DNA from: Siphonodentalium dalli
Taxonomy: Eukaryota; Mollusca; Scaphopoda; Gadilida; Siphonodentaliidae
Direction: 5' to 3'
NCBI GenBank assembly: GCA_032622095.1
Contig: CP136064.1
Coordinates: 143,239,954-143,303,953 of the forward strand
DNA: 64,000 nt
In this document: positions 30,205 through 42,237 of the stretch, in pieces
Numbering within the stretch: position 1 is the first letter of the stretch
Layout: each line of letters starts with the position of its first letter
Position numbers and translations under genes: made by a program
Notes under the pieces: model-generated
The model's input: only the letters and a program-made list of their open reading frames with translations
Database searches by the model: none
Told to the model about the DNA's origin: nothing

Positions 30205-31176
30205 AGTAAAATCTAGAGGTTTATACCCCGAAGATCCATTTGAAGTTTGATGATGATCGGATGAGGGAGTTGTCTCTTTACAGGTGAGCCCAAAGAATTT
30301 AGTCATATAGAGAGCAAAATCCAAGATGGCCATTGGTGTATGTCTTTCAATGAAATAAGGAAATTTCTTGTGTTCATTCAAAAGATCCATTTGAAGTTTG
30401 GTGACGATTGGATGAGGGATGTGGTCTGTAGGGTGTGGCAAAGGATTTAGTCATGCAAAGAGTAACCTCCAAGATGGCTGTTGGCGGCCATGTTTTTCAT
30501 GTTTAACAAAAATCAGAAAAAATAGATGGCTCCCATCTAGAGGTCAACCCGAAGATACAAATGTAGTTTGGTGATGAACGGATGAGGGAGGTGGCCTGTA
30601 GAGGCGGCGAAGGATTTAGTCATACAAAGGATAAAAACCAATATGGCCACTGGCAGCCATGTTTTTCAATGAAATTCAGAAAAAGATGATGGCTCCCATC
30701 TAGAGGTCACCCGAAGAGCCGTTTGAATTTTGGTGATCATCGGATGAGGGTGTGCCAAAGTATTTAGTCATGCAAAGAGTAAATTCAAAATGGCTACCAG
30801 TGGCCATGTTTTTTATCAAATCTTTTTCAAATTTGATAGCTCCCATTTATGGGATAATCTTAAACATGTCTATAAATTTTCAAAACAATTCTCCAATAAA
30901 TGCGGGCTGCAGGGTATGTTGATAGATTCAAATCTGAAATCCAAGATGGCTACTGGTGGCCATGTTTTTTAACAAATTTCAGAAAAAATTAATGTCTCCC
31001 ATCAAGAGGTCATCACGAAGATCCATATGAAGTTTGGAAATGATCGGATGAGAGCTGTGACCTGTAGAGTGTGCTAACAAAAAATGTTGATGGCCCCCGG
31101 ATCACGGATGCATGCAAGGACGACAGACGCCAACCCATAGCATTAGCTCAAATTTGACTTCATCAAGTTGAGCTAA
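30205..31176 (+). repeat. Dispersed ~185-bp tandem repeat block (copy A1)
   Basis: Five or so diverged units each read AAGATGGCYRYTGGCGGCCATGTTTTTC ... GATGGCTCCCATCTAGAGGTCA ... AAGTTTGGTGATGATCGGATGAGGG ... TTTAGTCATGCAAAGAGT. The block ends with the hairpin TAGCTCAAATTTGACTTCATCAAGTTGAGCTA. The same family forms 46305-47106. Non-coding. Confidence 0.8.
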
Positions 31177-31745
31177 AAATGGTTCAACAAATGAATGACA
31201 TTCCTGAGAATGTGGAATAGAACAACTTCCTTGGGCATTAATATAGCAGCCAGTCCTCCCCTGAAGTGATAAATCATTGTATCAGTTAAGCTTTGATGTC
31301 AAAGGAAGAGTACTATGACCCAGGCTCATTCCATCAATTAAATGATTATCTGTCATCTATCAAGAATTGAGGAAATAGCTACAAATATGATAATTAGAAT
31401 AGACCGAAAGGATATGGCCTCAAATAGCAGCCAATTTCCCTGGCTTCGTCCGGACTTCAAATATTTGAAGAGCCTTTGTCTGTTTTCAAAACAACTTCTA
31501 GAAAAAAATGGATTCCCACCCAGCCATATACACTCTGTATGACTCATACAAGATTAAGCTGTCAAAGCAAGAATAATTGCACAGAAAATCTTAGCATCAA
31601 GCTATTAAAGTGCTGGATTTGCCAGTGTTCTATCAGACTGTTGCATGCAATAGCAGAAGCTCAAGCAGCGTAAAGTCTTATACCAGTATAACAGAGGTAT
31701 TAGAATCAAAGAAGCCATAAAGGCCACCACACAATTGCGCAATTC
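31177..31745. other. Non-coding, nothing recognised
   Basis: Only short chance frames; no repeat ends. Confidence 0.3.
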
Positions 31746-31779
31746 AGCTCAGCAACCGAGCATGTTTTAGCGTATAAAG

Positions 31780-32060
31780 TTTTCTTCTCAATGGATTCTG
31801 GTGGTCTAGGGTTCACTTCTAAAGAATCCACCAGCTGATCGGCCATCAGCCTTGGGGAATTTGAGAAATCAGGATAAAACAAAGATGGTGGTCAAAATGG
31901 CCTAAATTGTCACAAAACAACGGCTTGTACCACCACGAGTTGGCAAAAATACCAAAAAAAACAGAATAGACAATGGTTATGTTTTCTGGACCAAACTAAA
32001 TATATGTTAGCTTAATAATTGATAATGGTTTCAAAGATGGCTAGAAAGATGGTGGCATAA
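31780..32060 (+). repeat. Repeat B, inverse of 45.69-45.98 kb
   Basis: GGATTCTGGTGGTCTAG, AATTTGAGAAATC, AAGATGGTGGTCAAAATGGC and TTTTCTGGACCAAACTAAATATATG correspond in reverse to the segment near 45.7-46.0 kb. Both lie near copies of repeat A. Confidence 0.6.
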
Positions 32061-32574
32061 ACACGCAAAAATCTTAGTTTTCTTAATTCCCATAATAGAC
32101 TATCAGTATATGGAAATGATGCTCCATGTAATTTATTACAACATCTAATTATTGATCAATTTCGACATCAAATCGCAAGCACGAAGAAGAATTTAGGAAA
32201 CCATTGAAGGATCCAAACCAAATCGGCTTCTGAATATTACGTCTGGGATTATGAGTCTATGCTATGAACGCTGGTCTTATTATATCAAGTTAGCTCATTT
32301 GTCGCTGTAGGAAGATTCATTCTCTGCACACAAGCATGTTTGTTCAGAGGCAACACCATATTTTAATTCGGGTGTTATGATGTGCTTATAGATTTTGGGA
32401 TACACATCTCCCAGTTGCCAGTCAATAATGCAGTACACAGAAGTAGGAACTGAGGAAAACTAATGTGAGAGTTACTATGTCATTGATATCAAAATGACAA
32501 ATGTTGCAAACTTGAGTGAATTGGGTTTCTATCAAACAATCGAGTGTAACCAAATTTCATAATATTTACATCGA
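32061..32574. other. Non-coding, nothing recognised
   Basis: No supported feature. Confidence 0.3.
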
Positions 32575-32852
32575 TAGAAGGGAGCATGTTAAAACCTCTT
32601 TCGCATATGCGAAAATAATGTCGATAATGGCGAAAAACTTTTGAAGTAAATGTGCAAAAATTAAATGTCAAAAATAACGAAAAATAATGAGATAACGTCG
32701 AAAGCGACTGGCCATAAAAACGCTATAATGTCGAAAACCACAACAGACTAAACATTTTAGTAAAATGTCGAAACTTTCGAAAGATTGATCGATATTCGCA
32801 AAGGACAAAAAGTTAAAACATCGATGCGATGTTGTTACACTTCATAAATTCG
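32575..32852 (+). repeat. TTCGCATATGCGAA family element, copy 2
   Basis: Starts GAAGGGAGCATGTTAAAACC then TCTTTCGCATATGCGAAAATAATGTCGATAATGGCG, and ends CATCGATGCGATGTTGTTACACTT. It is the reverse of 1596-1980. The interior is many TCGAAA/TTTCGA motifs. Confidence 0.55.
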
Positions 32853-33216
32853 TGCATCTGAATTTTGATTGGCTGAATTGTGTGAAGGAAAATAAAGTTC
32901 AACCAAAGGCCATATAAACAACTCTATGCGGTTAACACACAAGTACAACGACTTGACAGTTCGACTGTTTTGATAGCTATGAGTTAGCATAAGGCCTAAT
33001 TAAACAATAATCAACTCATTCCAAATGTGTAAAGGGGTGATATTTAGCAAAAGCCAATACAAACCTATGACATATACCGGTGATGTCTTCTCAATTAGTG
33101 AACAATGGTTTAACTCGTTGGCCAAAACAACACATTTGACATATAAAATCCCAAATCAAACGAGATGATGTCATAATAATATGATTTCAATCATGGCTAC
33201 GAAACCATGATGAAAT

Positions 33217-33477
33217 CGAATAGATCTATCGTTAGCGGACATATACGCAGTTGGGAAATTATTAGACCAGCAGTTTACACAGGTCGACATTGCGAAGAAG
33301 TTAGGGTTTTCACAACCCCAGGTATCACACATCCAACAGAAAAAAGATGAAATCACACAGAAATTTGAAACCAGCTGCACCCACCCACAACGGGAGCGAC
33401 AGCCGTCCATCCAGCAAATCATGGGTTCGATATAGAACAAGCCCTCATCACGTTGTATCAACGCCAGACATAGAGCC
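33217..33477 (+). pseudogene. N-terminal helix-turn-helix scrap of pogo/Tigger-like transposase
   Basis: From 33217 the frame reads DLSLADIYAVGKLLDQQFTQ then VDIAKKLGFSQPQVSHIQQK, a helix-turn-helix of the CENP-B/pogo N-terminal type (A-K-K-L-G-x-S-Q-x-x-V-S). It stops at 33433-33435. A neighbouring frame continues with FDIEQALITLYQRQT, like the second (CENPB) DNA-binding domain. No catalytic DDE part follows. Confidence 0.6.
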
Positions 33478-33479
33478 AT

Positions 33480-34180
33480 ACCATCTAAGTTCATTGTTTT
33501 ATAATCGTATGTATATCATTATCCATGTTTTAATTATTAATTCGATAAAGAATCGAGAAAAATATAACACTCAACTCCTCTGCCAGTCAATGGTACCCAC
33601 AAACGAAATTGGCCTGGGAAATTACAGTGCTAAAAATAGCACAACTTAACAGGAAAATCTGAGCACGTGCAATTCATGGAAATTCCAATTTAACAAACTT
33701 TTATATTCGGTTTTGTATTAACTTAAATTTATAGCATCTGATCGCTGATATACATTGAATCAAATGTGTAGATTTGAAATAAAAGTCGCCAAACGAATTA
33801 ATAGCGTTTCGCTTCTGATATCTATCTAACAATGTACTTATACTTATATTGCGAAAACGAAAGTGTAATTATAGAAACCAGAGCGCATGATCATATGTCC
33901 CCTCTGGACAGGTAAACATGGAGGCGACAAAACTGATGGGCGAATCGCATATTTATTTGCATTAACGATTCCATTTTTCGAATGTGCATATCAATAATGC
34001 TATGGCATTTGATGCTGGGTGGAAAATATTATTAATCACTTTAGTGATCCTCGCCTGCTGACATTGTAAATTTCTTGCGCTGACTTCAAATCTACGTATT
34101 TTGATCGGTAGCTGGTGCTTTTAAAAGCACATGGCCCACAATCAAAATGGAAGATTATTGGTACCTTAATACAAAATTAT
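33480..34180. other. Non-coding, nothing recognised
   Basis: AT-rich; no supported feature. Confidence 0.3.
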
Positions 34181-34830
34181 GATTAATAAAAGCAATTCTG
34201 ATTGATCTATCTAATTTAAATATTATCACGTACGCACAATTGTTTCCTCGGAATTTGACAGGTCAGGGAAGATTCGGCTATGACGATTCGGCCAGTTTTT
34301 TTTTACGAATCTCCTAGGTTTAGAGCTGTATTGTGGAGAAATTATTACAGTTTGTGAGTCATTATTTAATTGTATCTCATTCACTTGATTTATTAGTAAA
34401 TTAATGATGCTTTTTATGAGTTACATGTATGTGGGAATATTTAAAAATAATTTATGATATTAATAAATTTCGAGTTAATACTTTTATGATGTATTGTCGT
34501 TGTTTTTTCAGACATACATGATGGTATTAATTTATGTACATTATAATAAATGAAGTTCATTTTTATATGACGTTTATGAGTTATGTGGACATGAGATCGT
34601 TTAAACTTATACAAATTTTGTGGTAAATCCAAAATATCATGTTTGAGCAATTATAAGAATTACTATGAATGTTCAAGGAAAAATATTAATAAAAAAGTGT
34701 GGTCCCATAATACAGAATTGCCGAACAATAAGCGCAAATCCGATTGATCTTTATATCTAGTTTAATTATCATGCGTACACAATTTTTCCTCAGAATTTAA
34801 CACACAATTTGAGACAAGGCTGCTACCTTT
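34180..34830 (+). repeat. Two copies of a ~100-bp segment about 545 bp apart
   Basis: TGATTGATCTWTMTAATTTAAA/TAATTATCA...CGTACRCAATT...TTTCCTCRGAATTTRACA at about 34186-34262 and 34738-34805. Old duplication, non-coding. Confidence 0.45.
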
Positions 34831-35640
34831 CACACCCGCGGAAATCACTTGCTAGTTTCGGTAGTGGGACAGATGGCTGAATATGTCTCAATGAATAAAC
34901 AGTTGCAGTTTCTGTCTCATCTAAAATCTTAAATATGTTATATTATATAAGTAGCCTAATATATGTTTATGGAATTTGTTTATGGCGCATATCCAAATAG
35001 ATAAAAATTTCCACCGAAGAGTTTTTATATGGGTATAAAACTCTGATTCCATCGGTAGTTTGCAAAACATTGAAATATACCCAAATAAGGACTTGTTAGC
35101 ATAGTCATACAGGCGCCCGAATTTTTAGGGAGCCTGAGACTTTTTGCCCGAATTTACATGATGCATCGTAACACATTGTAATTCATTGTAATACATTGTA
35201 ATACAGTTTTTGAATAGGATAATAGGATAATATTTTATTCCACAATACAATACATTATACATTATAATACATGTCAATTTGTATATGTATTGTGTGGAGT
35301 GCCGTGGCCAATGATGGCCGTCTATTGAAGAATATATACCTTGTATAATACCTTGTATATACACAGACACATAATTCAAATATACCTTAAATATGTATAA
35401 TTCAAGCAGAAAATGAAATACCATTCAATTTGCCAGAAAATAACTCCTATTTGCCGAAAATTTCCCGAATTTTGAGCTTTCAAAAACGTTTGGGCCTGCA
35501 GCCCTCACCGACACTCTGGGCCGTATAGGGATATGCATATTAGGCTACCCAATCGCACAAGAACTTATAAAGAGATAACGAAATCACAAATTTGTTTACA
35601 ATACTGACTCGCCAAATAAGCCGACCACCTGTCGATATCA
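34831..35640. other. Non-coding, with short GTAATACATT repeats
   Basis: About four 11-base units of GTAATACATT type lie at 35165-35212. Otherwise unassigned. Confidence 0.35.
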
Positions 35641-35649
35641 TTGGGAGTA

Positions 35650-36260
35650 GGCAGGAAGAGTTATTAATTGCATTGTTTACAACACTACTAGCACTGGGTT
35701 TACAGTATTCTCAGAATCCGACCATGTTGCAAATTAAATTCAGAGCTTTGTCACCTTTACTGTAGTGTAAACCCCCTGATTTGCATCCACATTAAAATGT
35801 GGTTTTGATATAGAAAGACAAATTGAAACTGTAGAAACTCTATGTGGCACACAGAAAGTATACTATAAATCGGGGTTGTGGAATAATTTATTTTGGGCCT
35901 GTATTCTTTTATTCATAATAATAATAGTTCGCACAATTAAACGGTGATCGTTGACCCAAATGAGGACAAGTTACATAATCACACAAAAAATTTGCATTGT
36001 TTACGGTACCACTACAGCACTGGTTTACAGTATTGTCACAATTCGACAATGTGGCAATTAATAGCACTTGCTTCATGAGATATTGGGGGCTTCGTTACCT
36101 TTACTGTAAAAACCCACAGATATGCGGTCACATCAATACGTAGGTTTGAAATGTGACATGGAAAATAGCATGTGTATCCTATTATATAAATCGGGGTCTG
36201 CGAATCATTTATTTGGGACTTTAATTTTCTATTTATAATAGTTCATTAAGGGGGGATTGC
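35650..36260 (+). repeat. Diverged tandem duplication, ~324-bp period
   Basis: Both units have CATTGTTTAC, GCACTGG, TTTACAGTATT, CACCTTTACTGTA-type and TATAAATCGGGGT segments in the same order (starts 35671 and 35995). No coding potential. Confidence 0.6.
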
Positions 36261-37000
36261 CCTAAATTATGTAATTCACACCTATATAACAGTCCAAGTC
36301 TTCATAATATATTATTGACTATTTTACCGACCCGAATGGGTTAAATATATTAGATATCATAAGACAAGACCATTCTACTTATTTCGGCATTTGAATGGAG
36401 TTTTAGGACAATTTCTCCAAACTTACAGTTTTTACACTATACCGATTCTAAAGTTTTAATTATATAAAACTGTGTTATATATAATGTGTGTATCCGATTA
36501 TATCAACAGAATCGAATACAAGTCTCATATTAGTGAGGTATGATCATCATATCTCTAAAAAAATAGTACCAAAACGTGGTTTTGGGGGGTCGCCATTTTT
36601 ACGAACACGAGGTCGATTGTTGTCACGAAGATTACACACGTGACTTTTTATGGAAGGCAGATCTAGCAATCATACACATGACTGTATCTGAAGCAGCGAC
36701 AACAACACGTCCTTGTGATATTTCGTTTGAGCGAAATAAATCAGTGATATACACGTCAATCCAAACGCTTACTTTATAATACAGATTAGATAATCCACAA
36801 AAGGACTGACTCTTATAAGTATATAAATTCATGAAGATCATGTGGTCATTTCGCAATTGATGTGTGGAATTCTATGAAATATATGTATATCTTACCGGTA
36901 TATTAAGTATGAATCAGGCATCAAATACATTAGTGTGAGCCTTTTATTCGCAATGTGAATGACGCAATATCATTATATGCGCCCATTTAAACAATGTATC
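36261..37000. other. Non-coding, nothing recognised
   Basis: No supported gene or repeat end; short chance frames near 36.6 kb on both strands. Confidence 0.3.
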
Positions 37001-38698
37001 CAGGGTTGCAGACCTCCAGTTACAACAACAACAACAACATGAAGAATGTAGTTAACGCCGTTTCGTCTGCGTGCTTCGTATAGCGTTGAAGAAAAAAAAG
37101 TTGAAAAAGAAATATTACTTATAAACTAAACCTAAACATATCTAATTTTACGCAGCAGAGCGCGTTACAGGCCCTTGTGGTTATTATCTTAGATATAGAT
37201 ATTATGATGTCTAATAATAAATATATCAGAATATATTATTTATCATTGACATTCATGACCATTCATGTTTCGATCGTAATGGTATATTGATATGTTTCTC
37301 AACGCAGATAAAGCTATTCCGGAGAATAACAATTAAGAGTTCAAAGGTCAGTGGATGGATGCGGACGGGTAAGCTGGTGGTGCATACACAATAGTACGAA
37401 TTGGCCTGAATCGATGGACATCCCACTTAACTGCCATTCCGACATTACAAATTCGAAAACAAATGAACAATGATCGAATTATAAAGAGCATGGTACCTAT
37501 CTATTATATATTTTGAAAGATCTGTGTGTGTGTGTGTGTATCAGGGTGTGTGTGTGTGTAATCGATGAACTCAAAAACGAGCGACCCGATTTCGATGAAA
37601 CTTGGTACGTGGGGGTATTTTCGGCCGGGGGTTAACATAGGCCTATTGATTTGCCCGTGCGACATGACCTTGACCTTCAAAACTCATATCTCGAGATCCG
37701 CAGTGCTATCACGCCGGATTTAGCACTGCGATGCAGGGAGGATAACTCTATATTCATACGTCGACGAACGTTAGCAATTTGCAGGCATGCAATTACGCAT
37801 CGTGTATTTTTCCCAAAATTATAACATTTACAATATATATTGTCAATTTGCAGGCTATTAAAAATCGTGCATCTATCCCAAAATATATCATTTATTGCAA
37901 TTTCTGATATATAAATTTTGTTACAGCTAATATTCTTAGGTCTATTGTCGATAGATTTATTTTTTGTATATTCACACCACGCATAGGCTCAAGCTGTTTA
38001 CATTTACCCCGCGGGTCTGGAATCTCATCCAAGAATCCATTTAGCTGAAATGATACTTCGTTGTTGCGAAATGGAATCTACCGGTGGCCCCAAGCCGTCA
38101 ATGTCAACAACATCGAAATTGTTCAACTTTGACTGCGAGAAAATAATTAGTTAAAATTTACCACACAATGCTAATTTATCTTTACGTTGAAGCTTGATAA
38201 TTAATGAGCGTGTGTATATGAGGCGCGTTTACATACTTTAGTGGAAATCAAATCGGGTAAAACTGGCGGATTTTTACGGACGAAATTTGATACATAGGGT
38301 ATCTCGGTATCCGCTGGGCCGATTTCCCGGTATCCGCTTGCCCAATTTCCACCATTTTTGGGGTGTTGGTGTTGGAAAATTGCCAGACGGATTTTGACAA
38401 AATTTGATACTTAGTGGACCATAGTGGTAATTGTTTCCAGGGAGTGTTTTGGACGGGTCAAATCGTGACCCCACCTGACCTTGACCTTCAAAATGGTCAA
38501 TTCAATGTCAAAGCCCGGACGAAGTCGGGTCACCTTCTAGTTCTGATATATATGTAGGTCAAATGGTCTGGAGGAACACTAAATGTATAACAAATTTCAT
38601 TTGGGGAACCACACTTCTTCAAAATTGATTGCAGTGACACACGCAAAAGTGGTTAATAGGTGTATGCTGTTGTTGTAACTGGAGGTTTGGAACCCTGA
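37001..38698. mobile_element. hAT-type non-autonomous element, interrupted by a Helitron
   Basis: The left end CAGGGTTGCAGACCTCCAGTTACAACAACA (37001 on) is the inverse of the right end (TGTTGTTGTAACTGGAGGTTTGGAACCCTG, to 38698) with three mismatches. Possible 8-bp duplications AATGTATC / AATTCATC agree at six of eight positions. Removing the Helitron leaves about 660 bp of non-coding sequence. Confidence 0.75.
37500..38540 (+). mobile_element. Non-autonomous Helitron
   Basis: The element starts TCTATTATATATT after an A (37499) and ends ...CTTCTAG before a T (38541), as expected for insertion between A and T with 5' TC and 3' CTRR ends. A hairpin CCCGGACGAAGTCGGG (38514-38529) lies 11 bases before the 3' end, the known Helitron terminator. 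Near the 5' end is a (TG)n stretch (37525-37560). No Rep/helicase gene is present. The interior holds direct repeats with TGACCTTGACCTTCAAAA (about 37667 and 38477). Confidence 0.85.
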
Positions 38699-39529
38699 AT
38701 TCATCTTTAACAAGTCTGCAATAATACGTTCACTGCCATGTATATATACGGAACCACACGACGAACGCAATATTTGAAATTTATATATATATATCACGAC
38801 ACAGTTTCCGTGCAAGGAAAGACAAACGTTAAGTGACAACTATGGGCTTCAATACATGTAGTGATACGGATTGACCTCTGTAACCGCGTGCAGGTGGCAA
38901 ATCAATCGACAAAATGAATTCCGAAACCACGTATTTAGACTAGTTTAGTGGGCTTGGTAAATTAGTTTCTGTGGGTAGTCCATGTGGAAAACGTTAAATA
39001 TTTTCAAATGGAATTGTAGTAGAGACACGTGGCCACATGTCACAAAGTTATGTTTTAGGGGAAAATTGGTTTTTGTGTTGTTTGCGTACGAATGCCAAAG
39101 GCTACTTGCGAAGACAAATGTCTGCCACTTAACTAACATTTTCCCAGAAAATGCCACTGGTTTCTGATACTGCAAACCTAGACCTACAATTTGACATATA
39201 ATTTTAGTCTGAACTCGCAGTTTTCGTCAAGAACGAGCCTCCGGTCTTAACCCACTCTCGTCAACAAGGTATATACCTAACCCAGAGAGTTATCCCGCCT
39301 CAAACAGAGTTTGAATTGTCCGATATTAACCAAATCGGAGATTTTAGAAGATCGGAGAAATTTACTAATATACAGAACTCCGATCAAATCTGAGTTTTTT
39401 CATATCGGAGAAAATTCTGAATAAATCAGAGTTTTTTAAGTGTTCATTGGAATTCTTACCGGAGAAAAACTCCGATCTGAGAAATTTCAGCAAGGACACC
39501 GACATCTATACACATTTTATACACATCGG
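38699..39529. other. Non-coding; short ATCGGAG repeats near the right end
   Basis: 39340-39490 contains several ATCGGAGAAA / AACTCCGAT words in both orientations, perhaps a small foldback unit. Nothing else recognised. Confidence 0.35.
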
Positions 39530-42101
39530 CAGTGTTCGCCCTGGCCCGATAATTTTTGTAGCCATTTTTTTAGCCACTTGTGCAATTTTGTTAGCCACTT
39601 TTAAAAAAGTTTAGCTACATATTGTGGGATAAATTAGCGCAAGATGTAATATGATATAAACATTTATTTTACTCAAAGTTATCAGCACTTATAATACATA
39701 ACAATATACAATATCAATAAATTAACAATAACATTCACAATTCAAACACTGTTAAAAATCCTACGCGATTTAACATCTTTCCACTTTCTAAATGCAAGTT
39801 CAAAACAAACTGGTCAATTGGGGGCCCTTCAATTGATATCTTCATAAGAATGTTCAAATATTCCGCTGACAGTCTATTCCTTTGCTTCGTTTTAATTAGA
39901 TTCTGTGTTGAAAACGCTCATTCACAATCTACAGTCAAAACTGGCACACAATACAGAATTGCTGCTAAATGACTAATTATCGGAAATAGTTCTTTATTTC
40001 TTATCGCAAACTGAATATAATTGTCTATATCATCCATGTTCTTTTTTATCCTACACACTTTCCTGAATCTCTTAATTTCAGTTTTCACTTCTTCCTCATT
40101 AATATCATCATCGCGGCATCGTTCCACATAATCCACCAAACGCTTGGAATGTTTTATCATAACTTGTTTGTCACTATATGACGGCTCAAACAGTTTGGTT
40201 AAACTAGAGAGGATCTCTGAGTCCTCATCATCAGCGAATCTACTCTTCAAATTGTCGACCAGAATAGATGTAAATTTCCTGCAGGCTGACACTGCATCTT
40301 GCCTAAATTTAGGTACATCCTTAATATCATGTCCATGAAGGATGAAGTTGTATTCGTAGTCCGATCCCGGGTCACTCTCAGGTTTGTTGGGAACTTCAGC
40401 AAGAAACTTTTTGAGCGAAGGCCCTGGTGTTTTAGGATTAGCATGTTTCTCAACTTTTGATATAGTCATCTGAATTAGTGGATTCACATCTGTGTAGTCT
40501 ATGACAGTTTCCTGGAAGAATTTAGAGAGAATCGCGCACTCTTTAAGAACGTCACACATGAAATGACCGACATAAAGGAATTTGTAGGAAACAATTCCTT
40601 TGTATATTCCTTTCGCTTTAACACTTTCATCCTCGTGGAAAACTGTTAACAAACTTGAGTAATTATCCATTACAGAATTGACACTGCCCTCGAATGACAA
40701 CCATCGGGTTGCACAAACTTGCTTAACATTTTTGCTGTTCACATCATAGACGTTTTGCACTTTCTCTAGGGCAGACTGGTGTTTGGGTGACCTACTGAAG
40801 TATGTGTATATACTGTTCAGTACTGCCTGGAACTTAACCATATACGGAATTTGATCTGCCGCATCGCAGCTGGCGAGTGCCAGTCGATGTGCGATGCAGT
40901 GTACTGATAACAACTGTGGGAAATCATCCTTGAAACGTTTTGCCACACCACTCTTTTTCCCCCGTCATCACTGATGCACCATCGGTAGCTATTCCGCACA
41001 ATCGGCTTTTGTCTAAGCCGAAGCTGTCGAGAACTGATGAGACTGAATTTGTTATGTTTTCAGCATTAGCGTTGTCTTTAAGTTCCTTGATTTCTAGTAG
41101 CACACTTTTTGGATGAAAACGGCCTTCCGACTTCTTGAGATATCGACCAAAAACAACAACATTTTGCGATGTAGAAATGTCAGTTGATTCATCAAGCATA
41201 ATACTGAGAACAGGGCTCTGTGAAATCTCCTTACGGCATGTATCGTTGATAACGTCGAGCATGGATTGATGAAACTGCGCAATACTACGATGATGTGTGT
41301 AGGATGTGTGTTTGTCCACGCATAGTCCGGGTAGGAAGGTATTTCCTTGTTCTATGCAGAGATTGTTGAGATCAGGTAGAAGACTGTTTGACAAATGGTG
41401 TTTAGCAAGGAAGTAAGCGTTTTTCAACGCTGACGTAATGGATTTCTCAGCTTTTGACAATGTCACTGTTTGAACCTCTTTCATCGATGTGCAGTCGCGG
41501 TTGATTCGAAAAGATGCAGTGTGCGAGTTTGCGCCTTTTGAAGCTTCGTGTTTTTGAATCAAGTCTTTTTTCATAACTGGAGTACCTGTCGCAAACTGAT
41601 TGGAAACTCCAGCTTCTCGACAGAGTTTATAGTACATGACTCGTTTTTCCCTGTCGTAAGAAAGCCAGTCACGACCGATTCTCCACTCGTCCTTAAATGC
41701 ACGTTTTGGCGAAAATAGTTGATTATCCGGCGTCCTCGCAGAATTGTATTGTCCAATATTCTTAGGTGCATTATTCACATTTGTGTCGCATGGTATCTCT
41801 ATCACATCATACATACTGTTGTGGGTTTGGATGGTTTATCCACGATATCAACATTTGTGGATTTTCCAAAGAAATCAGTAAGTTTTTTAACTTTACACGG
41901 TTGGTAATTTTGACTCGTGCGATTCATAGTGAAAATTCGGAATGTGGACTTTCTTCAAACTCTCCACATTTAAAGGAGTCTTAAAACAACAGACGCCATG
42001 GTATCAGACGCTGTCATAAAACCGTCTGGAGTGGTATCCACACCTCCGAATTAGTTAAACAAAGTCTGAATGCGTTGTTCTATTCAACAGGGCGAACACT
42101 G
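39530..42101 (-). mobile_element. Young hAT transposon with 8-bp duplication CACATCGG
   Basis: Ends CAGTGTTCGCCCTG (39530-39543) and its exact inverse CAGGGCGAACACTG (42088-42101). The duplications CACATCGG at 39522-39529 and 42102-42109 are identical. Length 2572 bp, almost all taken up by one transposase gene on the minus strand. Left subterminal TTAGCCAC motifs resemble those of the nested element at 20886-22028. The exact duplication and short list of mutations mark it as a recent insertion. Confidence 0.95.
39735..41926 (-). pseudogene. hAT transposase, nearly intact (two frameshifts, one nonsense)
   Basis: From ATG at 41926 the start MNRTSQNYQPCKVKKLTDFF changes frame near 41815. The long frame then gives a TTF-like finger remnant (WLSYDREKRVMYYKLC), catalytic-region signatures SIMLDESTDIST and GIATDGASVMTG, a second frameshift near 40930-40945, and HCIAHRLALA (C-x2-H). 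TRWLSFEGS follows, then the C-terminal VLTVDCE and FSTQNLIKTKQRNRL dimerisation part. A TGA (39918-39920) replaces an Arg codon there (CGA to TGA), after which 60 codons continue to the real stop at 39735-39737. About 730 codons fits hAT transposases. The enzyme cuts and joins DNA at the CAGTGTTCGC ends. Confidence 0.85.
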
Positions 42102-42109
42102 CACATCGG

Positions 42110-42237
42110 TATAAAACTGCGAGCATGGCATAACACAAACGATCATATCGACACTACAGCAATATTGACGGAACAAACACTGCGAAAACGTGTCGAAACA
42201 AAACAGCGATAATGACGAAAAACTCTGATAATGTTGA
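42110..42237 (-). repeat. Left part of a TTCGCATATGCGAA-family copy, interrupted
   Basis: ACAGCGATAATGACGAAAAA occurs here and again at 43428 on (as ACAGCGATAATGACGCC), with the terminal TTTTTCGCATATGCGAAAGAGG and CATGGTCCC at 43472-43505. The intervening 1.2 kb therefore looks like an insertion into one such element. Confidence 0.45.

Noticed and set aside
30205-31176. Helitron 3' end suggested by the hairpin plus CTAA at the end of repeat A
   Set aside because: The following base is not T in either copy and no 5' TC end is visible.
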